From Pseudovibrio sp. M1P-2-3 (GTDB lineage: Bacteria; Pseudomonadota; Alphaproteobacteria; Rhizobiales; Stappiaceae): DNA of 64,000 nucleotides. The stretch's first letter is position 1. Every line of letters starts with the position of its first letter. The position numbers were made by a program, and so were the translations under genes. Of this stretch, positions 19,121 to 27,774 are shown piece by piece. The stretch covers positions 1,125,001-1,189,000 of the forward strand of contig NZ_JARRCW010000001.1 of the NCBI RefSeq assembly GCF_031501865.1. Direction: 5' to 3'. The notes under the pieces are model-generated. The model did not search any database, had not been told where the DNA came from, and was given only the letters and a program-made list of their open reading frames with translations.

Positions 19121-20057
19121 TTTAGATACTCCAAATTCTAACTTAGTGTTCTTATTGGTAGATTCGGGGAGGCTTATAGGGGCCAAGCGAACCAGTTATT
19201 GAGGCTTTTTCTCTATGATCAGGTGGCTAGAGATGAGCCTAAGTTTGATGGGAGGTCGCCATCGATATTTTTCATAAATGAGGCGGAGTGAGGAGGTTTG
19301 AGAAGTAGATGCCGTTCGGCTTCTTAGAGATGTTTTAAAACAGCTATGATGGGTGAATGTTGATAATGAAAGTAAGGGGGAGGGGAACTGAAAGAAAAAG
19401 GAGTGACTGTCAGATGGGAACTGAGAGAAGTTAAACGAGAGCAAAAAATAGTACGCGTTAGCTAACATAAGTCATTCCTTTTAAAGAGAAATTCTTAGGC
19501 CACGCAAAGCGCGATAAATTCTTATGAGAAAAGACTTTAAAAAATATCGCAAGTAAACATAGGTAATATGAAATATTTGTAATAAACAATAACAAATTTA
19601 AAGTAACAGAGTCATAAAATAGAATTGATGATTTGGTGAAGCTGGCGTGATAACGCAGAGGCATGCGAAAGTTCAAACCCTTCACCGGTTGGTGTTCGGA
19701 ACAAAATGATCTATCTGAGATTCAAGGTGACGAAATCGTCGCCGTCGCTTGATGAAAACGAAATGTGAGCCCAACGATCGTCGCATACTGGTATTAGGTT
19801 CTAAACATTGAGTTGAGTAAGCGCACTTCTTAAAGTTGATGTAGGGCATATGATTTCCGCGTCATATTTCAACTGAAAGAATTTAGTTTTTTAAGTTTTT
19901 GCTATAAGATGAAATATTATTTCTGTCGTAGTTTGCCGAGATGAGTTATTAAATTCTACAGTTATTTTAAATTTAACTATAAATAAAATAGAGTTGATAG
20001 TTATCATCATCACCTGTGTATTGCAGTAAAAGTATCATACTTAACGGAGGTATTGAT
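19121..20057. promoter_or_regulatory. Long AT-rich leader region upstream of giant gene 1
   Basis: Over 900 bp without a supported gene. It must hold the promoter of the giant gene on the minus strand and possibly that of the short plus-strand frame at 20058. AT-rich runs occur at 19500-19640 and 19870-20000. I cannot assign specific -35/-10 boxes with confidence. The ribosome-binding site of the giant gene is GGAG just 3' of 19120 on the plus-strand map. Confidence 0.4.
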
Positions 20058-20144
20058 TTGAATAATACTTCAATACTTGTGAAGTGGGCTTTGTTAACTA
20101 CCATGTGGTTGAGTAATGGTTTCCGTTTATATTTCTGCCTTTAA
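20058..20144 (+). pseudogene. Short TTG-started frame cut by the IS5-family insertion
   Basis: A strong GGAGG (20046-20050) is followed, 7 bases on, by a TTG codon opening a frame of 28 residues (VKWALLTTMWLSNGFRLYF is its hydrophobic core). The frame ends with TAA directly at the IS5 left boundary. It looks like the start of a membrane or exported protein whose remainder was lost; nothing on the other side of the IS continues it on this strand. Alternatively it is a genuine tiny peptide or chance. Confidence 0.3.
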
Positions 20145-21421
20145 GGGCACCTCTGAAAATCAGTCTTTCTTGAATTTTTGCAAGACTAAAGAGTGCCCGG
20201 CCTTTTCCAAGGGCAGGCCATTCGCGTTGAGCTTCCCGTTTCGGGGGGGGCGGGATGTTTCTTCAGGGAACAGGCAGCTATTGCTGCCGTGGTCCTACGA
20301 TGTAGCGCGGGAATAGGCAGTATTTTGCTCAAGCTGTACCAGACGTCGCATGTTATAGCTCAGGTTTTTCAGTCCAATATGGGCTTTGGCCCTGATCAAG
20401 CCGATGGATCGAACCTGTGTCCCGCCCATGTCATTGCTTTGAGCGCCAAAGACATGCTCAACACGAATTCTGACCGATGAGCGGGTTTTATTGCCCTGCT
20501 GCTGCCTTTTGTTCAGCGGCTTGTTGCGCTTGCCTTTGCGGTGTATCTGGCTTTTCAAGCCTTTGTCTGCCAGCTTTTGCTCAACCTCAGCTGAGCGGTA
20601 GGCGCTGTCAGCCCACACTTGCGAAGAGGTATTATTCTCATCCAGAAGCGCGTCCAGAGTTTGGCTATCATGCAGCGCTGCATCGCTCACCTCGTACCGA
20701 CCCACCAACTTATGCCGACGATCAATGTTTATGTGGTTCTTGTAGCCAAAATGGTTTTGGCCTCGCTTTTTCGTCCAGCGGGCATCCGTATCTTTTTGGC
20801 GAAGCTTAGAGGTTTTGTCGGCCCAGTCCTTGGGAGTTTCTCCAGACTTGATCGTTGCGTTTTCCTCCCGCAGGTTGCGCTGCTTTGGGACTGGAACGAT
20901 TGAAGCATCAATAATCTGGCCGCCCATGGCCAGATACCCTTGCCCTTTCAAGTAGCTGTCAAAATCATCGAACAACGCCTTGATGGCACCCGCCTGAGCC
21001 AGCTGCTCCCGGTACATCCAAATGGTTTTGGCGTCGGGAACACGATCCTCTAGTCCCAACCCTAAAAAGCGGATGAATGACAAGCGATCACGCAGCTGAT
21101 ATTCAGCCTGATCATCTGACAGGTTATACAGGGCACACAAGATGATCGCCTTGAACATTAAGACCGCATCCCAGGGTTTACGCCCCGCTTTGGACTTGCG
21201 ACCTTCTGAGCGCTGACGCCAGATGCTTTCAAGCCGAGCGCGAAAACTCTCCCATGGAACGAATGTATCGATCTTTGCCAGCGGATCATTGCTTGCGTCG
21301 AGATCCTTATAGCGAGTGGCAATATCAAAAAATCCAAGCTGCCCCATGAACCCTCAAATTCGTCGTTTCAAGTCATTGACTATACAACAAAAAAGCAGAA
21401 TTGGAATTTTTAGAGGTGCCC
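20145..21421 (-). mobile_element. IS5-family element, complete copy
   Basis: About 1277 bp bounded by imperfect inverted repeats beginning GGGCACCTCTGAAAAT (left) and GGGCACCTCTAAAAATTCC (right). One transposase gene on the minus strand. A 5'-truncated copy is at 50173-52395 and a bare end at 28825-28863. No clear target duplication is seen. The right boundary lies two bases from the stop of the MFS gene. Confidence 0.88.
20295..21347 (-). CDS. IS5-family DDE transposase
   Basis: 350-residue transposase of normal length. The N-terminus MGQLGFFDIATRYKDLDAS is the standard start of this IS5 subgroup, followed by a helical DNA-binding region (AVLMFKAIILCALYNLSDDQ). Catalytic residues: Asp in GQIIDASIVPVPKQ, Asp in VWADSAYRS, and Glu in RVEHVFGAQ, with the YKNHINID segment between them. 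All appear intact, so this copy may be the active source of the other fragments. ATG at 21347; monocistronic inside its element. Confidence 0.92.
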   Translation of the reverse strand: MGQLGFFDIATRYKDLDASNDPLAKIDTFVPWESFRARLESIWRQRSEGRKSKAGRKPWDAVLMFKAIILCALYNLSDDQAEYQLRDRLSFIRFLGLGLEDRVPDAKTIWMYREQLAQAGAIKALFDDFDSYLKGQGYLAMGGQIIDASIVPVPKQRNLREENATIKSGETPKDWADKTSKLRQKDTDARWTKKRGQNHFGYKNHINIDRRHKLVGRYEVSDAALHDSQTLDALLDENNTSSQVWADSAYRSAEVEQKLADKGLKSQIHRKGKRNKPLNKRQQQGNKTRSSVRIRVEHVFGAQSNDMGGTQVRSIGLIRAKAHIGLKNLSYNMRRLVQLEQNTAYSRATS

Positions 21422-21423
21422 TT

Positions 21424-22656
21424 CTATGTTTTAAACAGGCATCCCTTTTCCGTAATAAACACCACTATGGTTGCAGTTAAACTCAAAATTGAACAACCAA
21501 TCGTGTAAGGTAGCGTGGAGCCATCAAAGTAATGGCCGATGCCCGCGCCAAGAAATGCACTTATAATGGTGGTGGAGAAGCCAAGCATTGCTGAGCCGGT
21601 CCCAGCAATTTTACCTAAAGGTTCCATGGCTAATGTATTGAAGTTTGCACCGATGAAACCCAAGAAGAAGAAGGAAAGGCACTGTAGAGTGACAAAACTC
21701 CATAGAGTTATGTACTCGCTACTGCTAATAAATACAGTAACAATATTTACTAATGTGAAACATAAGATCGCCAAGTGAGAGATTTTAAGCAAGCCCCAGC
21801 TCTCAACAATCTGAGCGTTAATAATTGAAGATACTACCAGTGATAATGGCATAAGACCAAATATGAATGGAAAGCTCTCCCCAAGTCCAAAGACATTCAT
21901 AAAAATCTGCTGCGCCGAGTTGATAAAGCCAAACAAGCATCCCATTAAAAGAGCGGTTGCAACCATATAACCAAAAGTGATGCGAATAGTGAGAGTAGCT
22001 TTATATGCGCCCAGTACAGATCTAACTCCCGGTTTACGCCGTTTTTTTTGATGCAAACTTTCTGGCAGACGCAGAGCAGACCAAAGTAGAACCGTAATTG
22101 CAACGCTGGTGAGAAGAAAGAAGATCCAACGCCAAGGGGCAAAGAGTAAAATGATTTCCCCCAGACTAGGGGCGAAAATAGGAGCGATGATGGATAATGT
22201 CATCGCAAGAGACATTACACGCGCCATTTGCCAACCCGAATACCAGTCTCGCACCATGGAAATGCTCACCACACGAGCGGAAGCTGCGCCAACACCCTGT
22301 ATAAGACGAGCAAGAAGCAAGATTTCGAAAGTTCCTGCAGTTGCGGAAAAAAAAGTACTCACCGCAAATAGGACCAACCCAAAAAGCAAAATTCGTTTAC
22401 GCCCCAACCAGTCAGAGAGTGGCCCGAAAATGAGAGCACCTAAAGCAATTCCCGTCAGGTAACTTGTAATCAGAAGTTGTCTATTGTTTGGATCATGAAC
22501 ATCAAGGTCTTTTCCAATCACAGGCAGAGCGGGCAGCATTATATCTATGGAAATGGACTTCAGTGCCATTAATGTTGCAATCAGCGTAAGGAACTCGAGA
22601 TGACCAACTCCTTTGTGAGGGGGGGTGGTTATTCGATCAATTCTAGAAGAAGGCAT
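21424..22656 (-). CDS. MFS multidrug efflux pump, Bcr/CflA type
   Basis: 410-residue inner-membrane drug:H+ antiporter of the DHA1 group. About 12 hydrophobic segments are visible. The loop 2-3 motif A appears as GPLSDWLGRKR, motif-B-like ARLIQGVGAASARVVSISMVR, and a motif-C-like region around ANFNTLAMEPLG. The start at 22656 has AAGGA 6 bases upstream. It diverges from the NRPS-like gene across an AT-rich control region, so it probably exports or gives resistance to that locus's product (inference from position). The C-terminus ends 2 bp from the IS5 boundary; length is normal for the family, so truncation is at most slight. Confidence 0.9.
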   Translation of the reverse strand: MPSSRIDRITTPPHKGVGHLEFLTLIATLMALKSISIDIMLPALPVIGKDLDVHDPNNRQLLITSYLTGIALGALIFGPLSDWLGRKRILLFGLVLFAVSTFFSATAGTFEILLLARLIQGVGAASARVVSISMVRDWYSGWQMARVMSLAMTLSIIAPIFAPSLGEIILLFAPWRWIFFLLTSVAITVLLWSALRLPESLHQKKRRKPGVRSVLGAYKATLTIRITFGYMVATALLMGCLFGFINSAQQIFMNVFGLGESFPFIFGLMPLSLVVSSIINAQIVESWGLLKISHLAILCFTLVNIVTVFISSSEYITLWSFVTLQCLSFFFLGFIGANFNTLAMEPLGKIAGTGSAMLGFSTTIISAFLGAGIGHYFDGSTLPYTIGCSILSLTATIVVFITEKGCLFKT

Positions 22657-23139
22657 TACAGATCCTTAATAAGATCGCGCTGTGCGGAGTGTTAAAGCAA
22701 CAAGTCTTTATTGCATCATTAAGAATAGGCCCTCACGGGTAGTTTTTTCAAACTGGATGTTTCCATAGCATTCAATAAAAACGTAAAGCGGCGTCATATG
22801 GTTACATGAGCTAAGCTCGGGTTTGCTATGAAAAGCGTATACTGGGACCCTTCGCCAGAAGGACTAATATCAATGTTTGGACACCAATTGCCTTCTGATA
22901 TAGATTGTTATTATTTGGATCAAAATTTATTTCAAGTAAATATGGGTAATTCTATCGAGTGGTTAGTATATTTGTAGATAGTGTCATTACATTTAAATAT
23001 TACATAATATTAATTACAATATTATTGTGTATATATACATAATATCATGCGTATCCTATAGGATTAATTCTATTTAATACTTACTATCCCCACCCGAGGG
23101 GTGCTTTAATTTGTTTTTTCTGATTGTTATACACGTCAA
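22657..23139. promoter_or_regulatory. Divergent AT-rich control region between efflux and NRPS-like genes
   Basis: About 480 bp that must carry both divergent promoters. The stretch 22970-23060 is extremely AT-rich and contains a 12-bp perfect palindrome TGTATATATACA at 23028-23039 plus AATATTAATT-like words; these are candidate operator or curvature elements. No regulator gene is adjacent. Confidence 0.45.
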
Positions 23140-23160
23140 ATGAGTAACTGGAAGAGTCTT

Positions 23161-25911
23161 ATGTGCGCACAACACCTACGTAAATCTCCGTGTTTGAATG
23201 ATCCGCCTTCCAATCTAGCCGAAATGCTGGAGCGTGCTGTCCGCGACCACGGTGATCGTAGCTTCCATTTTGTAAACGAGACGAGATACCTGCGGAAAAG
23301 TTATGAGGATATATCGCGGGAAGCGCGCCATTTGCAAGCTCTATTGACACCCTTAGCGTTAGAGCAGGGTCGGATAATCCTTGCCGTCTTTGAGAATGCA
23401 GAAGACTTTACACCGTTGATTTGGGGGTGTCTTTTAGGGGGGATTCCGGTTTGTCCGCTAACTCCAAATATAGCTGACAGAGCTGGGTGGGATCGGTTGA
23501 TAGGGCACCTTACCAGTCTCTTTGATAATCCGATCATTGTGACGAGTACGCAGTTTCGGGATATCTTCGACAGGACGGATCAGATAATAACCATCGAAGA
23601 TTTACGTAATAAGTCAGCAGCTTCTATAATAATCGATACTACGCGTATTCATCCCGAAACAATAGCAATGCTCAGCTTGACTTCGGGGTCAACCGGACTG
23701 CCAAAGGTAGTGACGCTAACGCATGGTATGATCCTGAGTTCGCTTTCTTCCGTAGAAAAGATAAGAAATGGCGTCTATCTAAATTGGCTTATGTTCGATC
23801 ATATTGGAGCCACATTGAATGGTCTTTTACGCCCTGCCTATACTGGAAGTGAGGTGGTGAATACACTCGCGCGTTACATATTTTCCATGCCTTTGAACTT
23901 TTGGAAGCTGGTGAGCGAATATAAGATTACTTCAACATTTGTTCCAAATTTCATTTTGGTTGGGACAGTTGAGCAGGCACAAAATTCTGATTTTATGGAT
24001 AATATACGTGGGTTTGATCTCAGCCATTTACAACATCTGGATGTCAGCGGTGAAGCCATTGTAAGTGAGGCGGTAAAGCAAGTTTATCAGATCCTTGACC
24101 CTGTGGGATTGGCTAAGGGCGCCATTGTACCTGCCTTTGGAATGACAGAAACCTGTACTGGCTGCATTTATAATCGAATGTTCTCATTGGATGAAACCTC
24201 GGAATTCGCACCCGTGGGCTGGCCAATCGACAATATCGAAATGCGACTTGTTCCAGCCGATCAAAAAAGCAACACTGGCGAACTTCAACTGCGTGGGCCT
24301 GTTGTATTTAAAGAGTATTATGGAAACCCTTTGGCCACTGTTGAAGCCTTTACACAAGATGGCTGGTTTAAAACGGGTGACTTAGGCTCCTGGAGCGAGA
24401 GCACAGGGCTTCAACTTACCGGTAGGATCAAGGATACGATCATTGTCAACGGCAATAACTTTTCACTAAAAGAACTTGAAATTGCACTGGAGCAACTAGC
24501 TGGGATAAAGTCTGGTACAACTGCCGTATTCCCCACTCGCCCGAAAGGGGCATCAACTGAAGAGCTTGTGGTGTTTTTTCACCCCTTAGCAGATCTGAGT
24601 GATAAAACCTCTTTGGCGCAAACCATAGCGGCCATTCAAAAGTTGACTGTTTTGAAATGGGGCTTCCGTCCTTCAATCGTGGTTCCTGTACCTGAGAGTG
24701 TCTTAGTCCGCTCCAGCCTTGGCAAAATCAAGCGGACAGATTTACGCCGACGTCTTGAGGCTGGAGAATTCGCCACACTCGTCAAAGAGGCATTATCAAC
24801 GCACCACCTGTTAATTGGGGATATTGTTGCTGCACGCACGCCTGATGAAGAAATGGTTCTAAATCTCTTCTCAGAGGTAATGGGAATTAAGAAAGCAAAT
24901 CTGGGTATTTATCATAGTTTTTTCGATCTGGGCGGGACTTCGATTGAACTTTTGCGTTTGCTATCGAAAATTGAGAAAACCTTCAATCTCACCACACGTC
25001 TAACGCCTGTTAAGTTCATCAAAGAGCCAACGATAGAAGCAACGGCGCGGTGGGTACAGAGTACAGACGTGGTGCATCAATCCTACGACCCAGTCGTAAT
25101 TCTGCAGGAGAGTGGTAACAAAACACCCATATTTTGTGTCCATGATGTGCTTGGAGATGTCCTTGTCCAATTGCACCTATCTGATTTTTTTTCCGGTGAA
25201 CGCCCGTTCTATGGAATTCGTACCCGAGGCCTTGACCCTGGAAGTTCCCCTTTTTCATCAATGTCGGAAATGGTGGATACATACACAAATGCCATTCTCC
25301 AAAAACAAAAAACGGGGCCTTATATAATTGCCGGTTATTCTATGGGAGCAAAGATTGCGTTTTATATAGGGCAAAAGCTCGAAACGTTTGGGGAAAAGAC
25401 TGTCATTCTCGGCATTGCAGAAATAATCGGCCACATCCATACAGATCCTCCAGATCCGCTAGAAACTAAGGTCATGCCCGCATTTCTCTTAGGCCTTATT
25501 CACGAAGATCAAGCAAAGCAAATACAGCAGTTTCTTCAATTGAATTCTGATCTAAATCCCATGGACTATGTATTCTCACGTGGAAATGCTAATCGCATAA
25601 AAGAGCTTGCACTTGAAAAGGCTCAATTTGAAAACATCCTCGAAATAACTATGGCCCTCAGAAAATGTGAATTTGGTTATGGGCATGAATCTAACATAAA
25701 AGTTGAACGTGCTGCTATTTTCTGTTCAGAAACAGAATGGAAGGGGAGCCCCGAGGCTATGGCCAAAGAGTTTCCAGAATGCTTAGAACTATCACGACAT
25801 CCAATAGTATTTTTTAAGATTTCAGGATCTCATACAACAGTAATGAATATGGAAAATGTAAATTCAATTCAAATGAAGATAAGATCATACCTTAAATCAA
25901 TATATATGTAG
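23161..25911 (+). CDS. NRPS-like synthetase, adenylation-thiolation-thioesterase (A-T-TE)
   Basis: About 916 residues, three domains and no condensation domain. A domain (about 30-540): LTSGSTGLPKVV (A3, near 175), FDHIGA (A4 region), AFGMTET (A5), WFKTGDLG (A7), GRIKDTIIVNG (A8), SLGKIKRTDL (A10, Lys). T domain: FFDLGGTS with the phosphopantetheine Ser near residue 593. TE: nucleophile GYSMG near 727 and His in GSHTT near 891. This order matches aryl/indolyl-pyruvate furanone or quinone synthetases (fungal AtrA/TdiA, bacterial RalA), which adenylate two alpha-keto acids and condense them on the TE. The A4 sequence NWLMFDHIG is of that style rather than amino-acid type. Substrate is inferred, not proven. 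The start at 23161 has GGAAG 6 bases upstream; an in-frame ATG at 23140 is the alternative. Probably an operon with the next gene (68-bp gap). Confidence 0.85.
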   Translation: MCAQHLRKSPCLNDPPSNLAEMLERAVRDHGDRSFHFVNETRYLRKSYEDISREARHLQALLTPLALEQGRIILAVFENAEDFTPLIWGCLLGGIPVCPLTPNIADRAGWDRLIGHLTSLFDNPIIVTSTQFRDIFDRTDQIITIEDLRNKSAASIIIDTTRIHPETIAMLSLTSGSTGLPKVVTLTHGMILSSLSSVEKIRNGVYLNWLMFDHIGATLNGLLRPAYTGSEVVNTLARYIFSMPLNFWKLVSEYKITSTFVPNFILVGTVEQAQNSDFMDNIRGFDLSHLQHLDVSGEAIVSEAVKQVYQILDPVGLAKGAIVPAFGMTETCTGCIYNRMFSLDETSEFAPVGWPIDNIEMRLVPADQKSNTGELQLRGPVVFKEYYGNPLATVEAFTQDGWFKTGDLGSWSESTGLQLTGRIKDTIIVNGNNFSLKELEIALEQLAGIKSGTTAVFPTRPKGASTEELVVFFHPLADLSDKTSLAQTIAAIQKLTVLKWGFRPSIVVPVPESVLVRSSLGKIKRTDLRRRLEAGEFATLVKEALSTHHLLIGDIVAARTPDEEMVLNLFSEVMGIKKANLGIYHSFFDLGGTSIELLRLLSKIEKTFNLTTRLTPVKFIKEPTIEATARWVQSTDVVHQSYDPVVILQESGNKTPIFCVHDVLGDVLVQLHLSDFFSGERPFYGIRTRGLDPGSSPFSSMSEMVDTYTNAILQKQKTGPYIIAGYSMGAKIAFYIGQKLETFGEKTVILGIAEIIGHIHTDPPDPLETKVMPAFLLGLIHEDQAKQIQQFLQLNSDLNPMDYVFSRGNANRIKELALEKAQFENILEITMALRKCEFGYGHESNIKVERAAIFCSETEWKGSPEAMAKEFPECLELSRHPIVFFKISGSHTTVMNMENVNSIQMKIRSYLKSIYM

Positions 25912-25979
25912 TTTTAGACTTATGGGGGAAGTTAAGATGTAATATTACGCAGATAAGTAAATAATAGAAAGGAAAGACT

Positions 25980-27584
25980 ATGCTTGACTACGTTGTTATT
26001 GGAGCTGGGCCTGCCGGTTTACAGCTTGGCTTTTTCCTTGAAAAAGCCGGTAGAGACTATGTAGTGCTGGAGCGCAACGCACAGGCAGGATCATTCTTTC
26101 AAAAATACCCACGATCTCGTCGTCTTATTTCATACAATCGCCCACCGGTTCCCTCCGAGGACCCCAAAGTCCAGATGCGCTTTGACTGGAATTCTCTGTT
26201 GTCTAATTGCGACCCCTCAGCGCCAAAATTCCGGGATTTCGATAAGGATTTTCTCCCAAAAGCTGACAGCTTTACAAGTTACCTGAATGAATATTCAAAG
26301 CGTTTTCAATTGAACATAAAGTACAATACAAACATCGTTAAAGTTACAAAGAAGGACGACGTGTTTTTGGTTGTTGATGAAGGCGGAGAACACTATGAGA
26401 CTAAATGCCTGATTATGGCATCTGGCGCTGCCCCCTACATTCCAGAAATCAAGGGCGTTGAACATGTCACTGATGACTACTCGACTGTTTCAATGGAACC
26501 AGAGGAGTTTGAGGGCCAAAGAGTCTTGATTATTGGCAAGGGGAACTCTGCTTTTGAAGTTCTAAATGTTGTACAAAACAGAGCTATGGTTTCAATAATG
26601 GTGAGCCCGGAGTCACTTCAGCTAGCGTGGGAGACAAAACATAGTGGACACGCACGCTCTACGCTGATTGCCCCCTTGGATGCCTATCAGCTAAAGACAA
26701 TTAACGGTATTCTGATCGATGCTGATATCTCCGAAATCAGACACAATGGCAAGGAACTGGAAGTAGATATCATATTTTCGCACGCACAAAGTTCATTGGA
26801 GACCCTTCTTTTTGACCGCATCATTACGTGCACCGGATTTCGTTTTGATACTTCAATATTTTCTAGCGAAACACAGCCCGACCTTGTGATTGATGATCGG
26901 TTTCCAGCATTGACAAATTCATGGGAGTCCACAAACGTTGAAGGCCTCTTTTTTGCAGGAACCTTAACGCAGGCAATTGACTATCAGAAGGCGGCAAGCA
27001 CTTTTATCGGCGGCTACCGGCATAATGCTCAAACCCTCTTTAACCTTCTTGAAGAGAAGTACCATGATGTGACACTGCCATATGAAGTGCTGGATCAAGA
27101 AGCAAAAGACATTGCAAGGCATATTGCAAACAGGCTCACAAGATCAGCCTCAATCTTTTTCCAATTCGACTTATTAGCTGATATCTTGGTGTATGAAAAT
27201 GGGGAGTTGCGGTACTACGAGTCCTTAGTGATTGACTATGCAATTGAACGCTTCAAGAGCTCCGATTTGATAATCACAGTCTCCTTCATCTGGGGATCTC
27301 CAGATAACAATAATGTCCTTTCCTTCAATCGTGTCCCAACCAAAGAAGCTGCTGCTGAGAGTGTTTTCATTCACCCTATTATTAGAAGCTATTCTCAAGG
27401 TAAACTATACGATCAACAACATATCCTTGATGATCTATTTGGGTGCTACATGCCCGGTGCCTTTGATCAGTGCTTTACAAAAAGCCGTAGCATGACTGAT
27501 CTTGCCCAATGGCACGAACACTATCAAGTTGATGCGATCCGTGAGGTACTAGAAGGAAGCATAGCCACTATTTCATGCACTTAG
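25980..27584 (+). CDS. FOXRED2-like FAD/NAD(P)H oxidoreductase (monooxygenase-type)
   Basis: 534-residue flavoprotein. The FAD dinucleotide-binding motif is VVIGAGPAGLQLG at the N-terminus, and the NAD(P)H Rossmann motif is VLIIGKGNSAFEV near residue 185. The segment AGSFFQKYPRSRRLISYN resembles FOXRED2-type oxidoreductases, and ATG-like TCTGFRF precedes the second FAD contact. The last 120 or so residues form an extension beyond the core. It follows the NRPS-like gene by 68 bp with AGGA upstream of ATG, so it likely oxidises the synthetase product (inference). Its stop overlaps the start of a short downstream frame by 10 bases. Confidence 0.85.
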   Translation: MLDYVVIGAGPAGLQLGFFLEKAGRDYVVLERNAQAGSFFQKYPRSRRLISYNRPPVPSEDPKVQMRFDWNSLLSNCDPSAPKFRDFDKDFLPKADSFTSYLNEYSKRFQLNIKYNTNIVKVTKKDDVFLVVDEGGEHYETKCLIMASGAAPYIPEIKGVEHVTDDYSTVSMEPEEFEGQRVLIIGKGNSAFEVLNVVQNRAMVSIMVSPESLQLAWETKHSGHARSTLIAPLDAYQLKTINGILIDADISEIRHNGKELEVDIIFSHAQSSLETLLFDRIITCTGFRFDTSIFSSETQPDLVIDDRFPALTNSWESTNVEGLFFAGTLTQAIDYQKAASTFIGGYRHNAQTLFNLLEEKYHDVTLPYEVLDQEAKDIARHIANRLTRSASIFFQFDLLADILVYENGELRYYESLVIDYAIERFKSSDLIITVSFIWGSPDNNNVLSFNRVPTKEAAAESVFIHPIIRSYSQGKLYDQQHILDDLFGCYMPGAFDQCFTKSRSMTDLAQWHEHYQVDAIREVLEGSIATISCT

Positions 27585-27676
27585 ACGACGAAACGCTATA
27601 CGACTATGAAGCCATTCTTCGAGAACATCGAAGAGCAAACCGGAGCCATTGCTTGAAAACAAAAAGTGCGAAAGAT
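27575..27676 (+). pseudogene. Truncated third gene of the NRPS-like operon
   Basis: An ATG inside the last codons of the flavoprotein gene opens a frame MHLDDETLYDYEAILREHRR and on, 34 codons, which then runs into the IS21 left terminus at 27677. A 10-bp stop/start overlap is typical of translationally coupled operon genes. The fragment is acidic then basic and shows no known domain. I infer that the IS21 insertion removed the rest of a third biosynthetic gene; chance ORF is the alternative. Confidence 0.4.
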
Positions 27677-27774
27677 TGTTGACACTACCGTTATTTTGCA
27701 TTGAAAACTGACCCACCTTCTGTGTCTAAATTTTCGTGTTTTTTCGGGCACGGAGAAGCAGTCAGGTGTTATGC

